Shown here: in pieces, positions 34,401 to 41,674 of the stretch
Layout: each line of letters starts with the position of its first letter
Position numbering within the stretch: position 1 is the stretch's first letter
Assembly: GCF_009669305.1 (NCBI RefSeq)
Contig: NZ_SADB01000028.1
Span: forward strand, 1 to 41,674
DNA: 41,674 nucleotides
DNA from: Ancylomarina sp. 16SWW S1-10-2
GTDB lineage: Bacteria > Bacteroidota > Bacteroidia > Bacteroidales > Marinifilaceae
Direction of reading: 5' to 3'
Notes under the pieces: generated by a model
The model's database searches: none
The model's input: only the letters and a program-made list of their open reading frames with translations
Told to the model about the DNA's origin: nothing
Made by a program: the position numbers and the translations under genes

Positions 34401-34922
34401 TTCCGTTATTTGAATAGAATTTTTGTTGAGCCTCAGAATGTATTCAACGAAAAAATGTTGAAACCAGAACTTCAGGATATGGATGATTTTGCTGATGGTA
34501 TCAATAATATTGTTGAAGCTCAAGAAAAAGTAGCTATCAATTATTTTAAAGATGATAGTGTTTCTGCTGCAATTCCACCATTACAAGTCTTATTAAGCAT
34601 TATGGCTTTTGGTCAGTATGATGGTAAGGATATTAGTGATCCGGAATTGCGTAAGATGTTCGATCGAGATGTGGTTCTTAATTCTGATTGGTATAAGGCT
34701 CGATTGAAGCGTAAGCAAGAGATCGATATTCAATATTATACAAATCAAATTGAGTATTTAAATCAGTTTATTACTGATAAAAAGAATATCGAATGGAATG
34801 CTAAAATGGATCTTGAGACTCGTTTAGAGAAAGGTAAACAGAACCTAGCTCATGTGAAAACAGAAGCTTATCTTAAGAGTTTGGTTGGAACCATTGGTGC
34901 TGATCCATTATTCAAGAAATAA
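31443..34922 (+). CDS. Probable PPi-type phosphoenolpyruvate carboxykinase
   Basis: PPi-PEPCK interconverts phosphoenolpyruvate, CO2 and phosphate with oxaloacetate and pyrophosphate, linking glycolysis to the C4 branch. The 1159-residue length matches the unusually large PPi-type enzyme described from Propionibacterium and Entamoeba. Supporting blocks are DAGLDIEHWTGHSGCVVLAP (near residue 260), DGVCWKEESELYNGG, HSGGAIAFPRKNLG and a P-loop-like CTVSGGGKSEISKSL (near residue 497). The start at 31443 is preceded by a promoter candidate, and a strong terminator follows. Most genomes annotate such proteins as hypothetical. I recall this family from memory and could not align it, so the call is probable, not certain. 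Confidence 0.6.
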   Translation: MDNIKTTYREIQSHNGEEDQKNMIRYINLQLAAMGEPIFTHKEEGLCDDNFIELTDSLIQSYRAKSRLLSDHLCPSDQRIQNFLNNYFKDIDQKIPQIPTSTFTLDKEGIARELSLPPNKNEYITEYLSSYRIAQGVLHNPKHDRRTTKGSFHIVEGNLPAPLDKIELPKAAFVKFLESAFNPPDDLNTLPFTSAQNEKAKIMVSLLLRPVVCPEVKGVISEKAMEVRFFAPGSLVSNLDFVESIFGNAGDPSLPSNDAGLDIEHWTGHSGCVVLAPQLLQLTKKEIGLPHYDDATERQRTDGVCWKEESELYNGGQPFKVTCRSEEGLVITLIADNYFGYSKKEIKTQISFSANLYGLAEEEHSGGAIAFPRKNLGDSFDGALFMKNILKKQFCLKDVVEQFGESLIVKSEGYAIDKEYSNIIYIDENAKIDLYKSTISWVKDGQDQSIRLMPDHHYVHPSGYKLLMEKHPAAPSWRLVSTYAEGTFCHKPCTVSGGGKSEISKSLLNAIIYSSFFIQDMDKDFDMADKVFGYDYTHRWINHAERVEPSRSVLDSKRSLGSVVKLLTPSKYYTDDYNDYLTSIPDHVKGLVLFIKRFYREGRMGNNWRDYFSVDMVNGKKGHELLYNNRKIVASYLRIGFATDNSWFLHKLRQDFIASAKIQMEDDITASIVLPVSSLPNLNKAYDNKSVKITTNCERRFFQRPDEAVNRGYDKEAESDLSMRGNFTSNYEPMTKKDGQNLMSDAINFDMYTKPIQELIKKGATSEKDNYFITPSHTRIVDGKPSQNPRYLQIRPDLVNPIDDKLAEIGVRLARKIPMDQPVHHPVNAVLPGRRNNPADKKAGIRALSVYNPIHYQELPELFMDFICSLTGKSPSTTGAGTEGALTKGPFNMLSPTTDLNNALLSYIITGYQGFSSAAGYVGNENRFDHDVSLLIPELWCRLSEESRDPKRLIEEGSLEKIDDFEYKGKTIQASRLGYRITEAFLFRYLNRIFVEPQNVFNEKMLKPELQDMDDFADGINNIVEAQEKVAINYFKDDSVSAAIPPLQVLLSIMAFGQYDGKDISDPELRKMFDRDVVLNSDWYKARLKRKQEIDIQYYTNQIEYLNQFITDKKNIEWNAKMDLETRLEKGKQNLAHVKTEAYLKSLVGTIGADPLFKK

Positions 34923-34942
34923 GAATATTTGTTAAGTATAGT

Positions 34943-34976
34943 AAGGGATAAACGTATGATGTTTATCCCTTTTTTT
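34943..34976 (+). terminator. Intrinsic terminator after the PEPCK-like gene
   Basis: AAGGGATAAAC and GTTTATCCCTT pair perfectly over 11 bases with a 7-base loop. TTTTTT follows. Confidence 0.85.
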
Positions 34977-35235
34977 GTATGATATTATTCTTAATTAATC
35001 CTCTGTTTTTTGAATGTACTTCATAATTCTTAAGGAAGTGAATAATCAAATAAATTTTCACATTTATCTTATCCTTGTTGAGGATATTTTTAGCTTATTT
35101 TAAATCTTTTTAGATTAGATATCATGGCTGTGCTCATTTATTAATTTCTTAAATTCGGCATTTTGTGTCACAAAGACAATTAGCAAGTAATATGCTAATA
35201 AAGTAAATACTAATTGTAAAGTTAAAATTTCACAT
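34977..35235. other. Intergenic upstream of fhs, no gene seen
   Basis: About 260 AT-rich bases that must contain the fhs promoter. TTAAATTCGGC at 35150-35160 is a poor fit to the -7 pattern, and I do not call it. Confidence 0.4.
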
Positions 35236-36936
35236 ATGAGGACAGTTCTAGATAATTCAATTGCAGCGAAAAGTGATTTGGAAATTGCTCAAGCATCTCA
35301 AATGAAGCTAATAACTAAAATTGCACATAAATTAAATATTAATGAAGATGATTTAGAGCTTTATGGAAAGTATAAAGCTAAGTTGCCTTTGCATTTAATA
35401 GATAATAAGAAGGCTAATGATAGTAATCTAATATTGGTTACGGCGCTTACTCCAACGCCAGCAGGAGAAGGAAAAACAACTGTTTCTATTGGCTTAACCG
35501 AAGGTCTTAATAAAATTGGGAAACAAGCGACTGTTGTGTTGCGTGAACCTTCTTTAGGTCCTGTTTTTGGTATAAAAGGAGGAGCTACTGGTGGTGGTAA
35601 TTCTCAGGTTGTACCAATGGAAGATATCAATCTGCATTTTACAGGTGACTTTTCTGCTATTGAGAAGTCAAATAATCTGTTAGCAGCCCTAATCGATAAT
35701 AATATTCATAGCAAAACTAGAAATCTAGATATTGATCCGCGTACGGTTGTTTGGAAAAGAGTGATTGATATGAATGATCGAACACTTCGCGATATAGTGA
35801 TCGGATTGGGAGGGACGGCTAATGGTGTTCCTCGTCAGGATGGCTTCAATATTACCGCTGCTTCCGAAGTGATGGCAATTTTATGTATGGCAACAAGTAT
35901 TACTGATCTTAAAACCAGATTAGCTAATATATTTATTGGATATACTTACGATAAAAAGCCCATTTATGCACGTGATTTAAAGGCAGAAGGAGCAATGGCT
36001 CTACTTTTAAAGGATGCTATTATGCCTAATCTTGTTCAAACACTTGAGGGAAATCCAGCTATTATTCATGGCGGTCCATTTGCAAATATTGCTCAAGGAA
36101 CTAACACTATAATTGCGACAAAAATGGGACTCTCATTATCAGAATATGTTGTTACTGAAGCTGGTTTTGGTGCAGATCTTGGCGCTGAGAAATTCTTGAA
36201 CATTAAATGTGTCGCAGGCGATATAAAGCCAAAGGCGATGGTTATTGTTGCTACGATTAGAGCTCTACGTTATCATGGTGGCGCTAAGTTGGATGAATTG
36301 AATACCCCAAGCTTAGATCGTTTGAAAAAAGGTTTTGTTAATCTTGAAAAGCATATTGAAAATGCACGGAAATTTGGTTTAAACCCAATTGTATCAATTA
36401 ATAATTTTATCTCAGATACTGAAGAAGAAGTCGAATTGGTAAAAGCACTTTGTGCCGAAGTGTGCGTGAATGCCGTTCCTACCAAAGCTTGGGCAATGGG
36501 GGGAGATGGTGTTTTAATTCTAGCACAAGCTGTTGTTGATGAAGTGGAAGCCAATAAGAATAATTTTAAGCCTCTATATAAGCACAGCGATGGTATTAAA
36601 GTGAAAATCGAAACAATTGCACGTGAAATATATGGCGCAGATGGTGTTGATTTTTCAAAACAAGCTTTGATAGATATCAAAAAGATTGAAAAACTAAACT
36701 TGGATAAATTACCGATTTGTATGGCTAAAACTCAGAAATCTTTTTCTGATGACGCAAAGCTAATTGGTCGTCCTAAAGGTTTTGTGGTGACAGTGCGTGA
36801 ATTTGAGATAGCAGCAGGAGCCGGTTTCATTATTCCAATTTTAGGTAAAATGATGCGTATGCCTGGTTTACCTTCTGTACCAGCTTCCGAAGGAATGGAT
36901 ATTGACGAAAATGGTGTAATTACAGGTTTGTCTTAA
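35236..36936 (+). CDS. fhs: Formate-tetrahydrofolate ligase
   Basis: This cytosolic ligase makes 10-formyl-tetrahydrofolate from formate, ATP and tetrahydrofolate, supplying one-carbon units. The 566-residue length is typical. Motifs are the P-loop ALTPTPAGEGKTTVSIGL (about residues 70-87), REPSLGPVFGIKGGATGGG, HFTGDFSAIEKSNNLLAALIDN, VITEAGFG-type VVTEAGFGADLGAEKF, and a C-terminal FVVTVREFEIAAGAGFIIPI. It is a single gene with a terminator. It does not by itself imply acetogenesis; many anaerobic Bacteroidota have it. Confidence 0.96.
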   Translation: MRTVLDNSIAAKSDLEIAQASQMKLITKIAHKLNINEDDLELYGKYKAKLPLHLIDNKKANDSNLILVTALTPTPAGEGKTTVSIGLTEGLNKIGKQATVVLREPSLGPVFGIKGGATGGGNSQVVPMEDINLHFTGDFSAIEKSNNLLAALIDNNIHSKTRNLDIDPRTVVWKRVIDMNDRTLRDIVIGLGGTANGVPRQDGFNITAASEVMAILCMATSITDLKTRLANIFIGYTYDKKPIYARDLKAEGAMALLLKDAIMPNLVQTLEGNPAIIHGGPFANIAQGTNTIIATKMGLSLSEYVVTEAGFGADLGAEKFLNIKCVAGDIKPKAMVIVATIRALRYHGGAKLDELNTPSLDRLKKGFVNLEKHIENARKFGLNPIVSINNFISDTEEEVELVKALCAEVCVNAVPTKAWAMGGDGVLILAQAVVDEVEANKNNFKPLYKHSDGIKVKIETIAREIYGADGVDFSKQALIDIKKIEKLNLDKLPICMAKTQKSFSDDAKLIGRPKGFVVTVREFEIAAGAGFIIPILGKMMRMPGLPSVPASEGMDIDENGVITGLS

Positions 36937-36962
36937 AAACAATAATGACCTAATTATAAGAG

Positions 36963-36994
36963 AAGGGGATAAGCTGTTTAGTTTATCCCCTTTT
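36963..36994 (+). terminator. Intrinsic terminator after fhs
   Basis: AAGGGGATAA and TTATCCCCTT pair over 10 bases around a 10-base loop. TTTT follows the stem centre on the plus strand. It lies between the convergent fhs and nucleotidase genes. Confidence 0.78.
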
Positions 36995-37060
36995 CATATG
37001 TCTTTGTCTCGTTCATATTTTTTATCCCAAAGGGTTAATTATAGAGGCCTCAGTGGAAAT

Positions 37061-38509
37061 TTACTTCGTACCAAAAATTCGTTTTACGCCTGAATAATTA
37101 ATCTCTTTTTCATTTTTAAGAAAATCAATTAAGCAATTAGCACTTGTTATAAATGAATTTTGTCCTTCATCGGTATGATCAAAAGTATATGCACTTGCGA
37201 TATAAGAACTTAGGCCAACTTTGTAGGTTTTGCTTTCATCCAATTTAGTTCCATTATAGTTTTCAAGTTGAATTGTATTTTGGTCCATGTAGCGATAATT
37301 TATCCCAGCTACTTTTAAATCACCGCTTCCTGTGCCACTAATTAGTGAACGAATTTCATCACAGGTCATTTCATAAATGATAATCTCATTATTAAAGGGA
37401 TCTAATTCGTAAATATGCTTAACCGTAATATCACCAAGAGGTAGCCACGATCTAATTCCACCTGAATTTTGAAAAGCAATATCTGTATTCAATTTCCAAT
37501 TAACTGCATCAGTCATTAGTGCACCTATCTCATCTTTATTATTGAATTTGGCTAAATTTTGAACGATTACTTTGTCTAGATCAGGATTGTTATTGTATTT
37601 GCTAACTAATGAAGCAATTTCTGAATCTGTTTCAGTCAGTTTTTCTACTTCTATTAGTTTAGCTGATTTTGAAAGTACAAGTCCATCTTTAATTTCTATA
37701 TCTATACGACCTATATATCTTCCCTTAGATCCAGCTTGGCAGATTAAAGCATTATTCTCTTCATAAGGCGTTTTGATAGCCGTGTGTGAATGTCCACCAA
37801 TTATAAGGTCAATCTCATCGTTATCATTAGCTAATTTAACATCAGAACCTTCACCTAAATGTGATAATACAATAAATAGATTATCATTCTTTTTTAGATT
37901 TGTATAATTCTTGATCTCCGTTTTATAATATGGAAAATTGATTCCTTCTACTTTATTAGGATGTGTGGACGGAATATAGCGATCACCAATCTTAGTTCCT
38001 GTTTCTATAAGACCTAAAACTATAAGTTTAAATCCTTCGCTGCTTGTGATTGTTGTGTATGCATCAGGTTGATTTAATTCTGCATTTTCAGCATCTATAT
38101 TGGCACATATAAATGGAAAATTAGCTTGGTCTATTCGATCATTCAAAGTTTCTTGTCCATAATCGAACTCATGGTTCCCAATTGTTGAGACATCGAACTG
38201 AAGTTTGTTCATTAAATCAATCATGGGATATCCAGGTTTACTGTGTTGATCTACAATAGGATTGCCACTAAATAAATCTCCAGCTGAGAATAAGAAAACA
38301 TTATCATTTGTTTCTCTTAGCTCATTAACATATGCTGCTATTTTAGGGAAATGACTAATGTCTGCATGTATATCATTCATATGTAGAATGATAATATTTT
38401 CACTTACCTTTTCTACTTCTTGTGGAATTGTATTGGATGAATCGTTACTACACGACGCAAGTATAAGTAGAAGAGAGAGTAATAATAGGCTTTTAATCGA
38501 TTTAATCAT
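37061..38509 (-). CDS. Lipoprotein 5'-nucleotidase / metallophosphatase (UshA-like)
   Basis: This exported two-metal phosphoesterase releases phosphate from nucleotides or related compounds at the cell surface or periplasm. The 482-residue protein has a lipoprotein signal (LLLLSLLLILASC) and metal motifs HMNDIHADISHFPK, SAGDLFSGNPIVD, IGNHEFDYG, LSHLGEG and IGGHSHTAIK. A C-terminal nucleotide-binding 5_nucleotid_C domain (QNSGGIRSWLPLGDITVKHIYELDPFNN) follows. The start overlaps the end of the 68-codon gene by 8 bases (38502-38509), so translation is likely coupled. Confidence 0.88.
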   Translation of the reverse strand: MIKSIKSLLLLSLLLILASCSNDSSNTIPQEVEKVSENIIILHMNDIHADISHFPKIAAYVNELRETNDNVFLFSAGDLFSGNPIVDQHSKPGYPMIDLMNKLQFDVSTIGNHEFDYGQETLNDRIDQANFPFICANIDAENAELNQPDAYTTITSSEGFKLIVLGLIETGTKIGDRYIPSTHPNKVEGINFPYYKTEIKNYTNLKKNDNLFIVLSHLGEGSDVKLANDNDEIDLIIGGHSHTAIKTPYEENNALICQAGSKGRYIGRIDIEIKDGLVLSKSAKLIEVEKLTETDSEIASLVSKYNNNPDLDKVIVQNLAKFNNKDEIGALMTDAVNWKLNTDIAFQNSGGIRSWLPLGDITVKHIYELDPFNNEIIIYEMTCDEIRSLISGTGSGDLKVAGINYRYMDQNTIQLENYNGTKLDESKTYKVGLSSYIASAYTFDHTDEGQNSFITSANCLIDFLKNEKEINYSGVKRIFGTK

Positions 38510-38708
38510 TTTGCTTTATTTTTGTAAATAGTTTTATGCCTTTCCAAACTTGCCCATCTTCATCCATTAGGTTGCCTTTTTCATCTTCGAACTCAATTTG
38601 TTTATTCATGAGCTGCTTATAACTTTCTTTAGAATACTTTAAAATAGCATGCTTAAGACGTGCACCTTTGAATATTTGGACTGATGTATGGTTGATAAAA
38701 ACTTCCAT
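38502..38708 (-). CDS. Small hypothetical protein coupled to the nucleotidase
   Basis: This 68-residue protein begins MEVFINHTSVQIFKGARLKH and ends with WKGIKLFTKIKQND. The order of short strands (EVFINHTSVQIFKG, a helix AILKYSKESYKQLM, then IEFEDEKGNLMDEDGQVW) suggests a beta-grasp-type fold, which I can only infer. ATG at 38708 is chosen. A longer frame upstream begins with TTG and has a membrane-like, biased N-terminus. The stop overlaps the nucleotidase start, a gene-pair arrangement that implies related function. I do not recognise the family. Confidence 0.6.
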   Translation of the reverse strand: MEVFINHTSVQIFKGARLKHAILKYSKESYKQLMNKQIEFEDEKGNLMDEDGQVWKGIKLFTKIKQND

Positions 38709-39019
38709 TAATATATGATATGCGTTTAAGAAATGTATAAACACAAAGCTAATCTCTTTTTTATAAGAAGAGAATATATACTGATAGCAATTCAAATTAT
38801 GCCAAAGTATATATTATGTAGAATATTTATTTGGTTTTTGAATCTTATTTAGTCGAATTTATCTTTAATTTTAGCGAACTTAAACTTTTATTGTTGTTAG
38901 CTTTTAATAGGGTAGGATAACTACATCTTTTCAAAAGATAGACAAGAAATAAGAGCCATATAGTTGTTATAAATTAGTCGGGGCAGTTAAAATGCAACAT
39001 TACTAAATAATATAAAAAA
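38709..39019. other. Divergent intergenic region, no further gene
   Basis: AT-rich bases between the divergent 68-codon gene and the HEPN/Toprim gene. They must hold both promoters. I see no RNA or further coding sequence. Confidence 0.45.
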
Positions 39020-40333
39020 ATGGGTTCATATTGCGAATTATATATTAAAGATTATCCAATAGCAACAACCAAGAATGAAATAGATCCATTTTTACTTTCT
39101 TTATTTCAATCAGAGGATTTAAAGGTTTACGAGAGAAAGGTTGGAGAAAGAATTCAAGTATTGTTTGGAAGAGAAGATGAAGAAGATGAGAAAGAACAAG
39201 CAGTACAATATATAAATTCAGCAAGAAACATACGTGACAGATTAAATGTCATGGGTTTTACTTTGGATTATACGAAAGAAAGATTTGAAGAGTCAAAAGA
39301 GGAATCGTTAAGTCAGTTTAAAGAATGGCTTGAAACTGATAGGTTCAATGATTCTTCCGAAATGAATGCAACAATAACTAATGAAATTCAAATTCTTCAA
39401 AATAATTCATTTGATGATTTTATTGAGGCTGTTAAAGAGATATTTGAGCATAATTATGGCTACGATGTAAAAAAAGAAAATTTACCCAAAGACATCAACC
39501 CAATTATTCCTTATTTAATAGAGTATGGTAATGGACTTGATAGGTTTCCGTATAGTTATGACCAAAGAACTCTTTTAAGAGCTTTATTAGAAGTGACACC
39601 ACCTGATGTTTTGATTACTTATGACATTACTGAATTGATTGAACATGGATATTACAAAGAAGAGCCCAAAGAGGTTTATGATGAAGTAATTGGAAATTTA
39701 TCATTTGATTATGAACTTGGAGATAAATTTTTAATTCTCACAGAGGGCACTACCGATATTAATATAATAAGAGATTCATTGGAATTATTATATCCACATT
39801 TGACAGGTTATTATTCTTTTATGGATTTTGGTGCTTCAAATGCTTCTGGGAGTGCAAGTGCTTTAGTTGCAAGTATAAAATCTTTTGTTGGTGCTGACAT
39901 TAGGAATAAAATTATTGCTTTATTTGATAATGATACAGCAGCTGAGTCAGCGATAGGTGGCTTAGCTAGAACAAAAATTCCACCTAATATTAAAATTAAG
40001 CAATATCCTAAAATCGAAATTGCTAATGATTATCCAACAATTGGACCGACTGGAATAACTAATATGGATATAAATGGATTAGCTGGTAGTATTGAAATGT
40101 ATTTGGGGACAGATATTCTTCTACACGAGGATAGTTTTATTCCAATTCAGTGGAAAGGATATGATTCTAAGCTTAAAAAGTACCAGGGCGAGATTATAGA
40201 TAAAATTAAAGTACAAAAGGATTTTAAGAAGAAAATAAAAGAGTGTAGAAATGATAGAAGTAAAATTAATGATGCAGATTGGAAAGAAATGCGTGAATTA
40301 TTGCAAATGATATTTGATACATTTAATGAATAA
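39020..40333 (+). CDS. HEPN/Toprim-associated domain protein, predicted defence
   Basis: This 437-residue protein has the N-terminal domain that accompanies HEPN or Toprim modules (MGSYCELYIKDYPIATTKNE, IDPFLLSLFQ), followed near residue 230 by a Toprim-like region. Toprim hallmarks are the acidic turn LILTEGTTDINIIRDS (Glu near 242) and the DxD pair in IIALFDNDTAAES (near 302). Toprim domains cleave or bind nucleic acid with metal. Relatives are predicted to act in abortive infection or other phage defence, but no partner such as a REase or ATPase gene is adjacent. The start fits the family pattern MGSY. A weak hairpin after it could terminate transcription. Confidence 0.72.
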   Translation: MGSYCELYIKDYPIATTKNEIDPFLLSLFQSEDLKVYERKVGERIQVLFGREDEEDEKEQAVQYINSARNIRDRLNVMGFTLDYTKERFEESKEESLSQFKEWLETDRFNDSSEMNATITNEIQILQNNSFDDFIEAVKEIFEHNYGYDVKKENLPKDINPIIPYLIEYGNGLDRFPYSYDQRTLLRALLEVTPPDVLITYDITELIEHGYYKEEPKEVYDEVIGNLSFDYELGDKFLILTEGTTDINIIRDSLELLYPHLTGYYSFMDFGASNASGSASALVASIKSFVGADIRNKIIALFDNDTAAESAIGGLARTKIPPNIKIKQYPKIEIANDYPTIGPTGITNMDINGLAGSIEMYLGTDILLHEDSFIPIQWKGYDSKLKKYQGEIIDKIKVQKDFKKKIKECRNDRSKINDADWKEMRELLQMIFDTFNE

Positions 40334-40440
40334 CTACTCTCAACAAAAATTATAGTGCATTTGGCAGATAGTACTAATTTTGTTGATGATAGTAATTTAT
40401 ATACATTATAGAAACTTGAAAAGTTGGTGTTGTGAAAAGC

Positions 40441-40475
40441 AAACACCTTATATTTAGACCACTGTAGGTGTTTTA
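40441..40475 (+). terminator. Possible terminator after the HEPN/Toprim gene
   Basis: AAACACCT and AGGTGTTT form an 8-pair stem with a 17-base loop and a short T run. It lies 108 bases past the stop, so it is tentative. Confidence 0.35.
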
Positions 40476-40573
40476 AGTGTGGAATTATACATGTTCAAAA
40501 TTTCCCTATTAATGTCAATATTATAAACTAGTGCATCATTTTATAAACGAATACAAGAACACATTTACCAACA

Positions 40574-40963
40574 ATGGACATAGAAAATAATAACAAGAAC
40601 GAGTCGACTGATAAACAGAAGAAATCACAGGAGCAATCAGATATAGAGTTCAAGCCCAAGACAAACGAAGAGCTAAATGAAAAGAGGCCTGCTAGACGAA
40701 ATAGGAGACAAGCTACCGAAGAAGAATTGAGTAATCCTTTGCATGGCGTGAAATTAGTTGAAATTCTAGAACGTTTGGTAGAAAATTATGGTTGGGAATA
40801 TCTTGGAGATCGTGTCAATATTCGCTGTTTTAAATACAACCCTACAATGAAATCGAGTCTCGGATTTTTAAGACGAACACCTTGGGCTCGAGCACATGTT
40901 GAGGACGTTTATTTAGAAATGTTGAAAAGAAGATTAGAGTCAGATAGAATATTGAAAAAGTAA
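40574..40963 (+). CDS. VF530-family DNA-binding protein
   Basis: This 129-residue protein carries the VF530 (DUF2132) domain at about residues 53-125: SNPLHGVKLVEILERLVENY followed by GWEYLGDRVNIRCFKYNP, TMKSSLGFLRRTPWARAHVE and DVYLEMLKR. The family is a small helical fold reported to bind DNA. The first ~50 residues are an unusually long charged arm (NNNKNESTDKQKKSQEQSD, RPARRNRRQATEEE), probably disordered. It is a single gene. Function beyond DNA binding is unknown. Confidence 0.82.
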   Translation: MDIENNNKNESTDKQKKSQEQSDIEFKPKTNEELNEKRPARRNRRQATEEELSNPLHGVKLVEILERLVENYGWEYLGDRVNIRCFKYNPTMKSSLGFLRRTPWARAHVEDVYLEMLKRRLESDRILKK

Positions 40964-41111
40964 ACGAATGGAATCACCACTTGAACCTAATTTCAAAAAA
41001 TACCTTTTGGGTTCCCGCTTTAAAAAGAGCTTAGTTTAAACATTTTGCAATCTCTTGTTTAAAATCTAATTCTGAACATAAAATGAGATCTGGGGAGATT
41101 TATTATAGGAT

Positions 41112-41143
41112 ATAAAAAAAAACACCAAAATAATTTGATGGTT
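41112..41143 (-). terminator. Probable terminator of the tRNA-Lys array
   Basis: On the minus strand ACCATCAAAT pairs imperfectly with ATTTTGGTGT and is followed by nine T. It lies directly beyond the last tRNA gene in transcription order. Confidence 0.6.
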
Positions 41144-41150
41144 CTTTTAG

Positions 41151-41223
41151 TGATCCCTCTGGGGTTCGAACCCAGGACCCCATCATTAAAAGTGATGTGC
41201 TCTACCAGCTGAGCTAAGGAATC
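41151..41223 (-). tRNA. tRNA-Lys(TTT), copy 1
   Basis: Read on the minus strand, this 73-base cloverleaf starts GATTCCTTAGCTCAGC and has anticodon loop CTTTTAA (anticodon TTT), T-arm GGGTTCGAACCC, and acceptor end AGGGATC plus discriminator A. No CCA is encoded, so it must be added. It decodes AAA and AAG. It is the last gene in transcription order. Confidence 0.96.
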
Positions 41224-41263
41224 GTTGCTAATTTTATTTAAAAGACTTTTGCTTGTCTTTTTG

Positions 41264-41336
41264 TGATCCCTCTGGGGTTCGAACCCAGGACCCCATCATT
41301 AAAAGTGATGTGCTCTACCAGCTGAGCTAAGGAATC
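41264..41336 (-). tRNA. tRNA-Lys(TTT), copy 2
   Basis: The gene body is identical to copy 1. The spacer to copy 1 is 40 bases and contains GCTTGTCTTT-like direct repeats. Confidence 0.95.
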
Positions 41337-41376
41337 ATTGCTAATTTTATTTGAAAGACTTTTGCTTGTCTTTATG

Positions 41377-41449
41377 TGATCCCTCTGGGGTTCGAACCCA
41401 GGACCCCATCATTAAAAGTGATGTGCTCTACCAGCTGAGCTAAGGAATC
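41377..41449 (-). tRNA. tRNA-Lys(TTT), copy 3
   Basis: Same gene body. The repeat unit from copy 2 to copy 3 is 113 bases. Confidence 0.95.
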
Positions 41450-41488
41450 GTTGCTAATTTTATTTGAAAGACTTTCGCTTGTCTTTTG

Positions 41489-41561
41489 TGATCCCTCTGG
41501 GGTTCGAACCCAGGACCCCATCATTAAAAGTGATGTGCTCTACCAGCTGAGCTAAGGAATC
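41489..41561 (-). tRNA. tRNA-Lys(TTT), copy 4
   Basis: Same gene body. The unit here is 112 bases, and the spacer differs by a few substitutions (GACTTTCGC for GACTTTTGC). Confidence 0.95.
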
Positions 41562-41601
41562 GTTGCTAATTTTATTTGAAAGACTTTCGCTTGTCTTTAA
41601 G

Positions 41602-41674
41602 TGATCCCTCTGGGGTTCGAACCCAGGACCCCATCATTAAAAGTGATGTGCTCTACCAGCTGAGCTAAGGAATC
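41602..41674 (-). tRNA. tRNA-Lys(TTT), copy 5
   Basis: Same gene body, complete exactly at the window edge. More copies may continue to the right. Confidence 0.94.

Larger units (their letters stand above)
41151..41674 (-). repeat. Tandem array of five tRNA-Lys units (about 113 bases each)
   Basis: Each unit is a 73-base tRNA plus a conserved 39-40-base spacer. The tRNA bodies look identical and the spacers nearly so. This points to recent unequal crossing-over or gene conversion. Confidence 0.93.

Noticed and set aside
38709-38795. N-terminal extension of the 68-codon gene
   Set aside because: It starts with TTG, adds an aromatic-rich stretch unlike the rest and is not needed for the fold.
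40981-41014. Hairpin between GAACCTAA and TTGGGTTC after the VF530 gene
   Set aside because: The stem has a weak G-U pair and is followed by CCCGC, not by T, so I do not call it a terminator.
41151-41674. CRISPR-like regular repeats
   Set aside because: The repeat units are complete tRNA-Lys genes with conserved spacers. A CRISPR array would have unrelated spacers.

Overview
This AT-rich window has the genome style of a Bacteroidota chromosome. Promoter candidates look like TTTG-N19-TAnnTTTG, and the gene families are typical of the phylum: small outer-membrane barrels, an S9 dipeptidyl-peptidase-like enzyme, YhcH and VF530 proteins, and a full histidine operon. A marine or anaerobic Marinilabiliales/Marinifilaceae-like organism is my guess, not something the sequence proves.

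Left part (1-9.1 kb), nearly all on the minus strand. The window opens inside an insertion sequence (ISL3-like transposase N-terminus) that has cut off the 3' end of lgt. Then come a small outer-membrane barrel protein, a Lys/Glu-rich exported coiled-coil protein with a small lipoprotein, an N5-(carboxyethyl)ornithine synthase whose C-terminal tail is duplicated, a large S9 peptidase, and a probable LysR-isochorismatase-OsmC operon. Reading away from lysR is a lone urocanate hydratase gene (hutU).

Middle part (11.5-21.5 kb). A DUF559/Vsr-like nuclease with a four-cysteine motif stands back to back with a REP-associated tyrosine transposase (RAYT-like, Y1_Tnp/HUH). Two decayed relatives of that transposase lie nearby, and short GACGCNGAT repeats are scattered in the window. 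Housekeeping genes follow: truA, a YdcZ-type transporter, an adenosine deaminase, a YhcH-family protein, a STAS-like protein, an RluA-type pseudouridine synthase, a SlyD-like FKBP and a DAACS symporter.

Histidine operon (21.7-29.4 kb), minus strand, order hisG-D-C-B-H-A-F-IE. Upstream lie two tandem copies of a complete attenuator. Each has a short reading frame with a His-codon run (4 and 5 His codons), a pairing segment overlapping the end of that frame, and a near-identical intrinsic terminator. This double His attenuator is the most striking regulatory structure in the window.

Right part (29.6-41.7 kb). A small conserved gene, a YgjP/SprT-like metalloprotease, a small membrane protein, a 1159-residue protein that I take to be PPi-type phosphoenolpyruvate carboxykinase, and formate-tetrahydrofolate ligase are on the plus strand. 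A lipoprotein 5'-nucleotidase is translationally coupled to a tiny upstream gene on the minus strand. A HEPN/Toprim-associated protein (predicted defence), a VF530 DNA-binding protein and an array of five nearly identical tRNA-Lys(TTT) genes end the window.

All functions come from motif and family recognition by eye. No database search was run.
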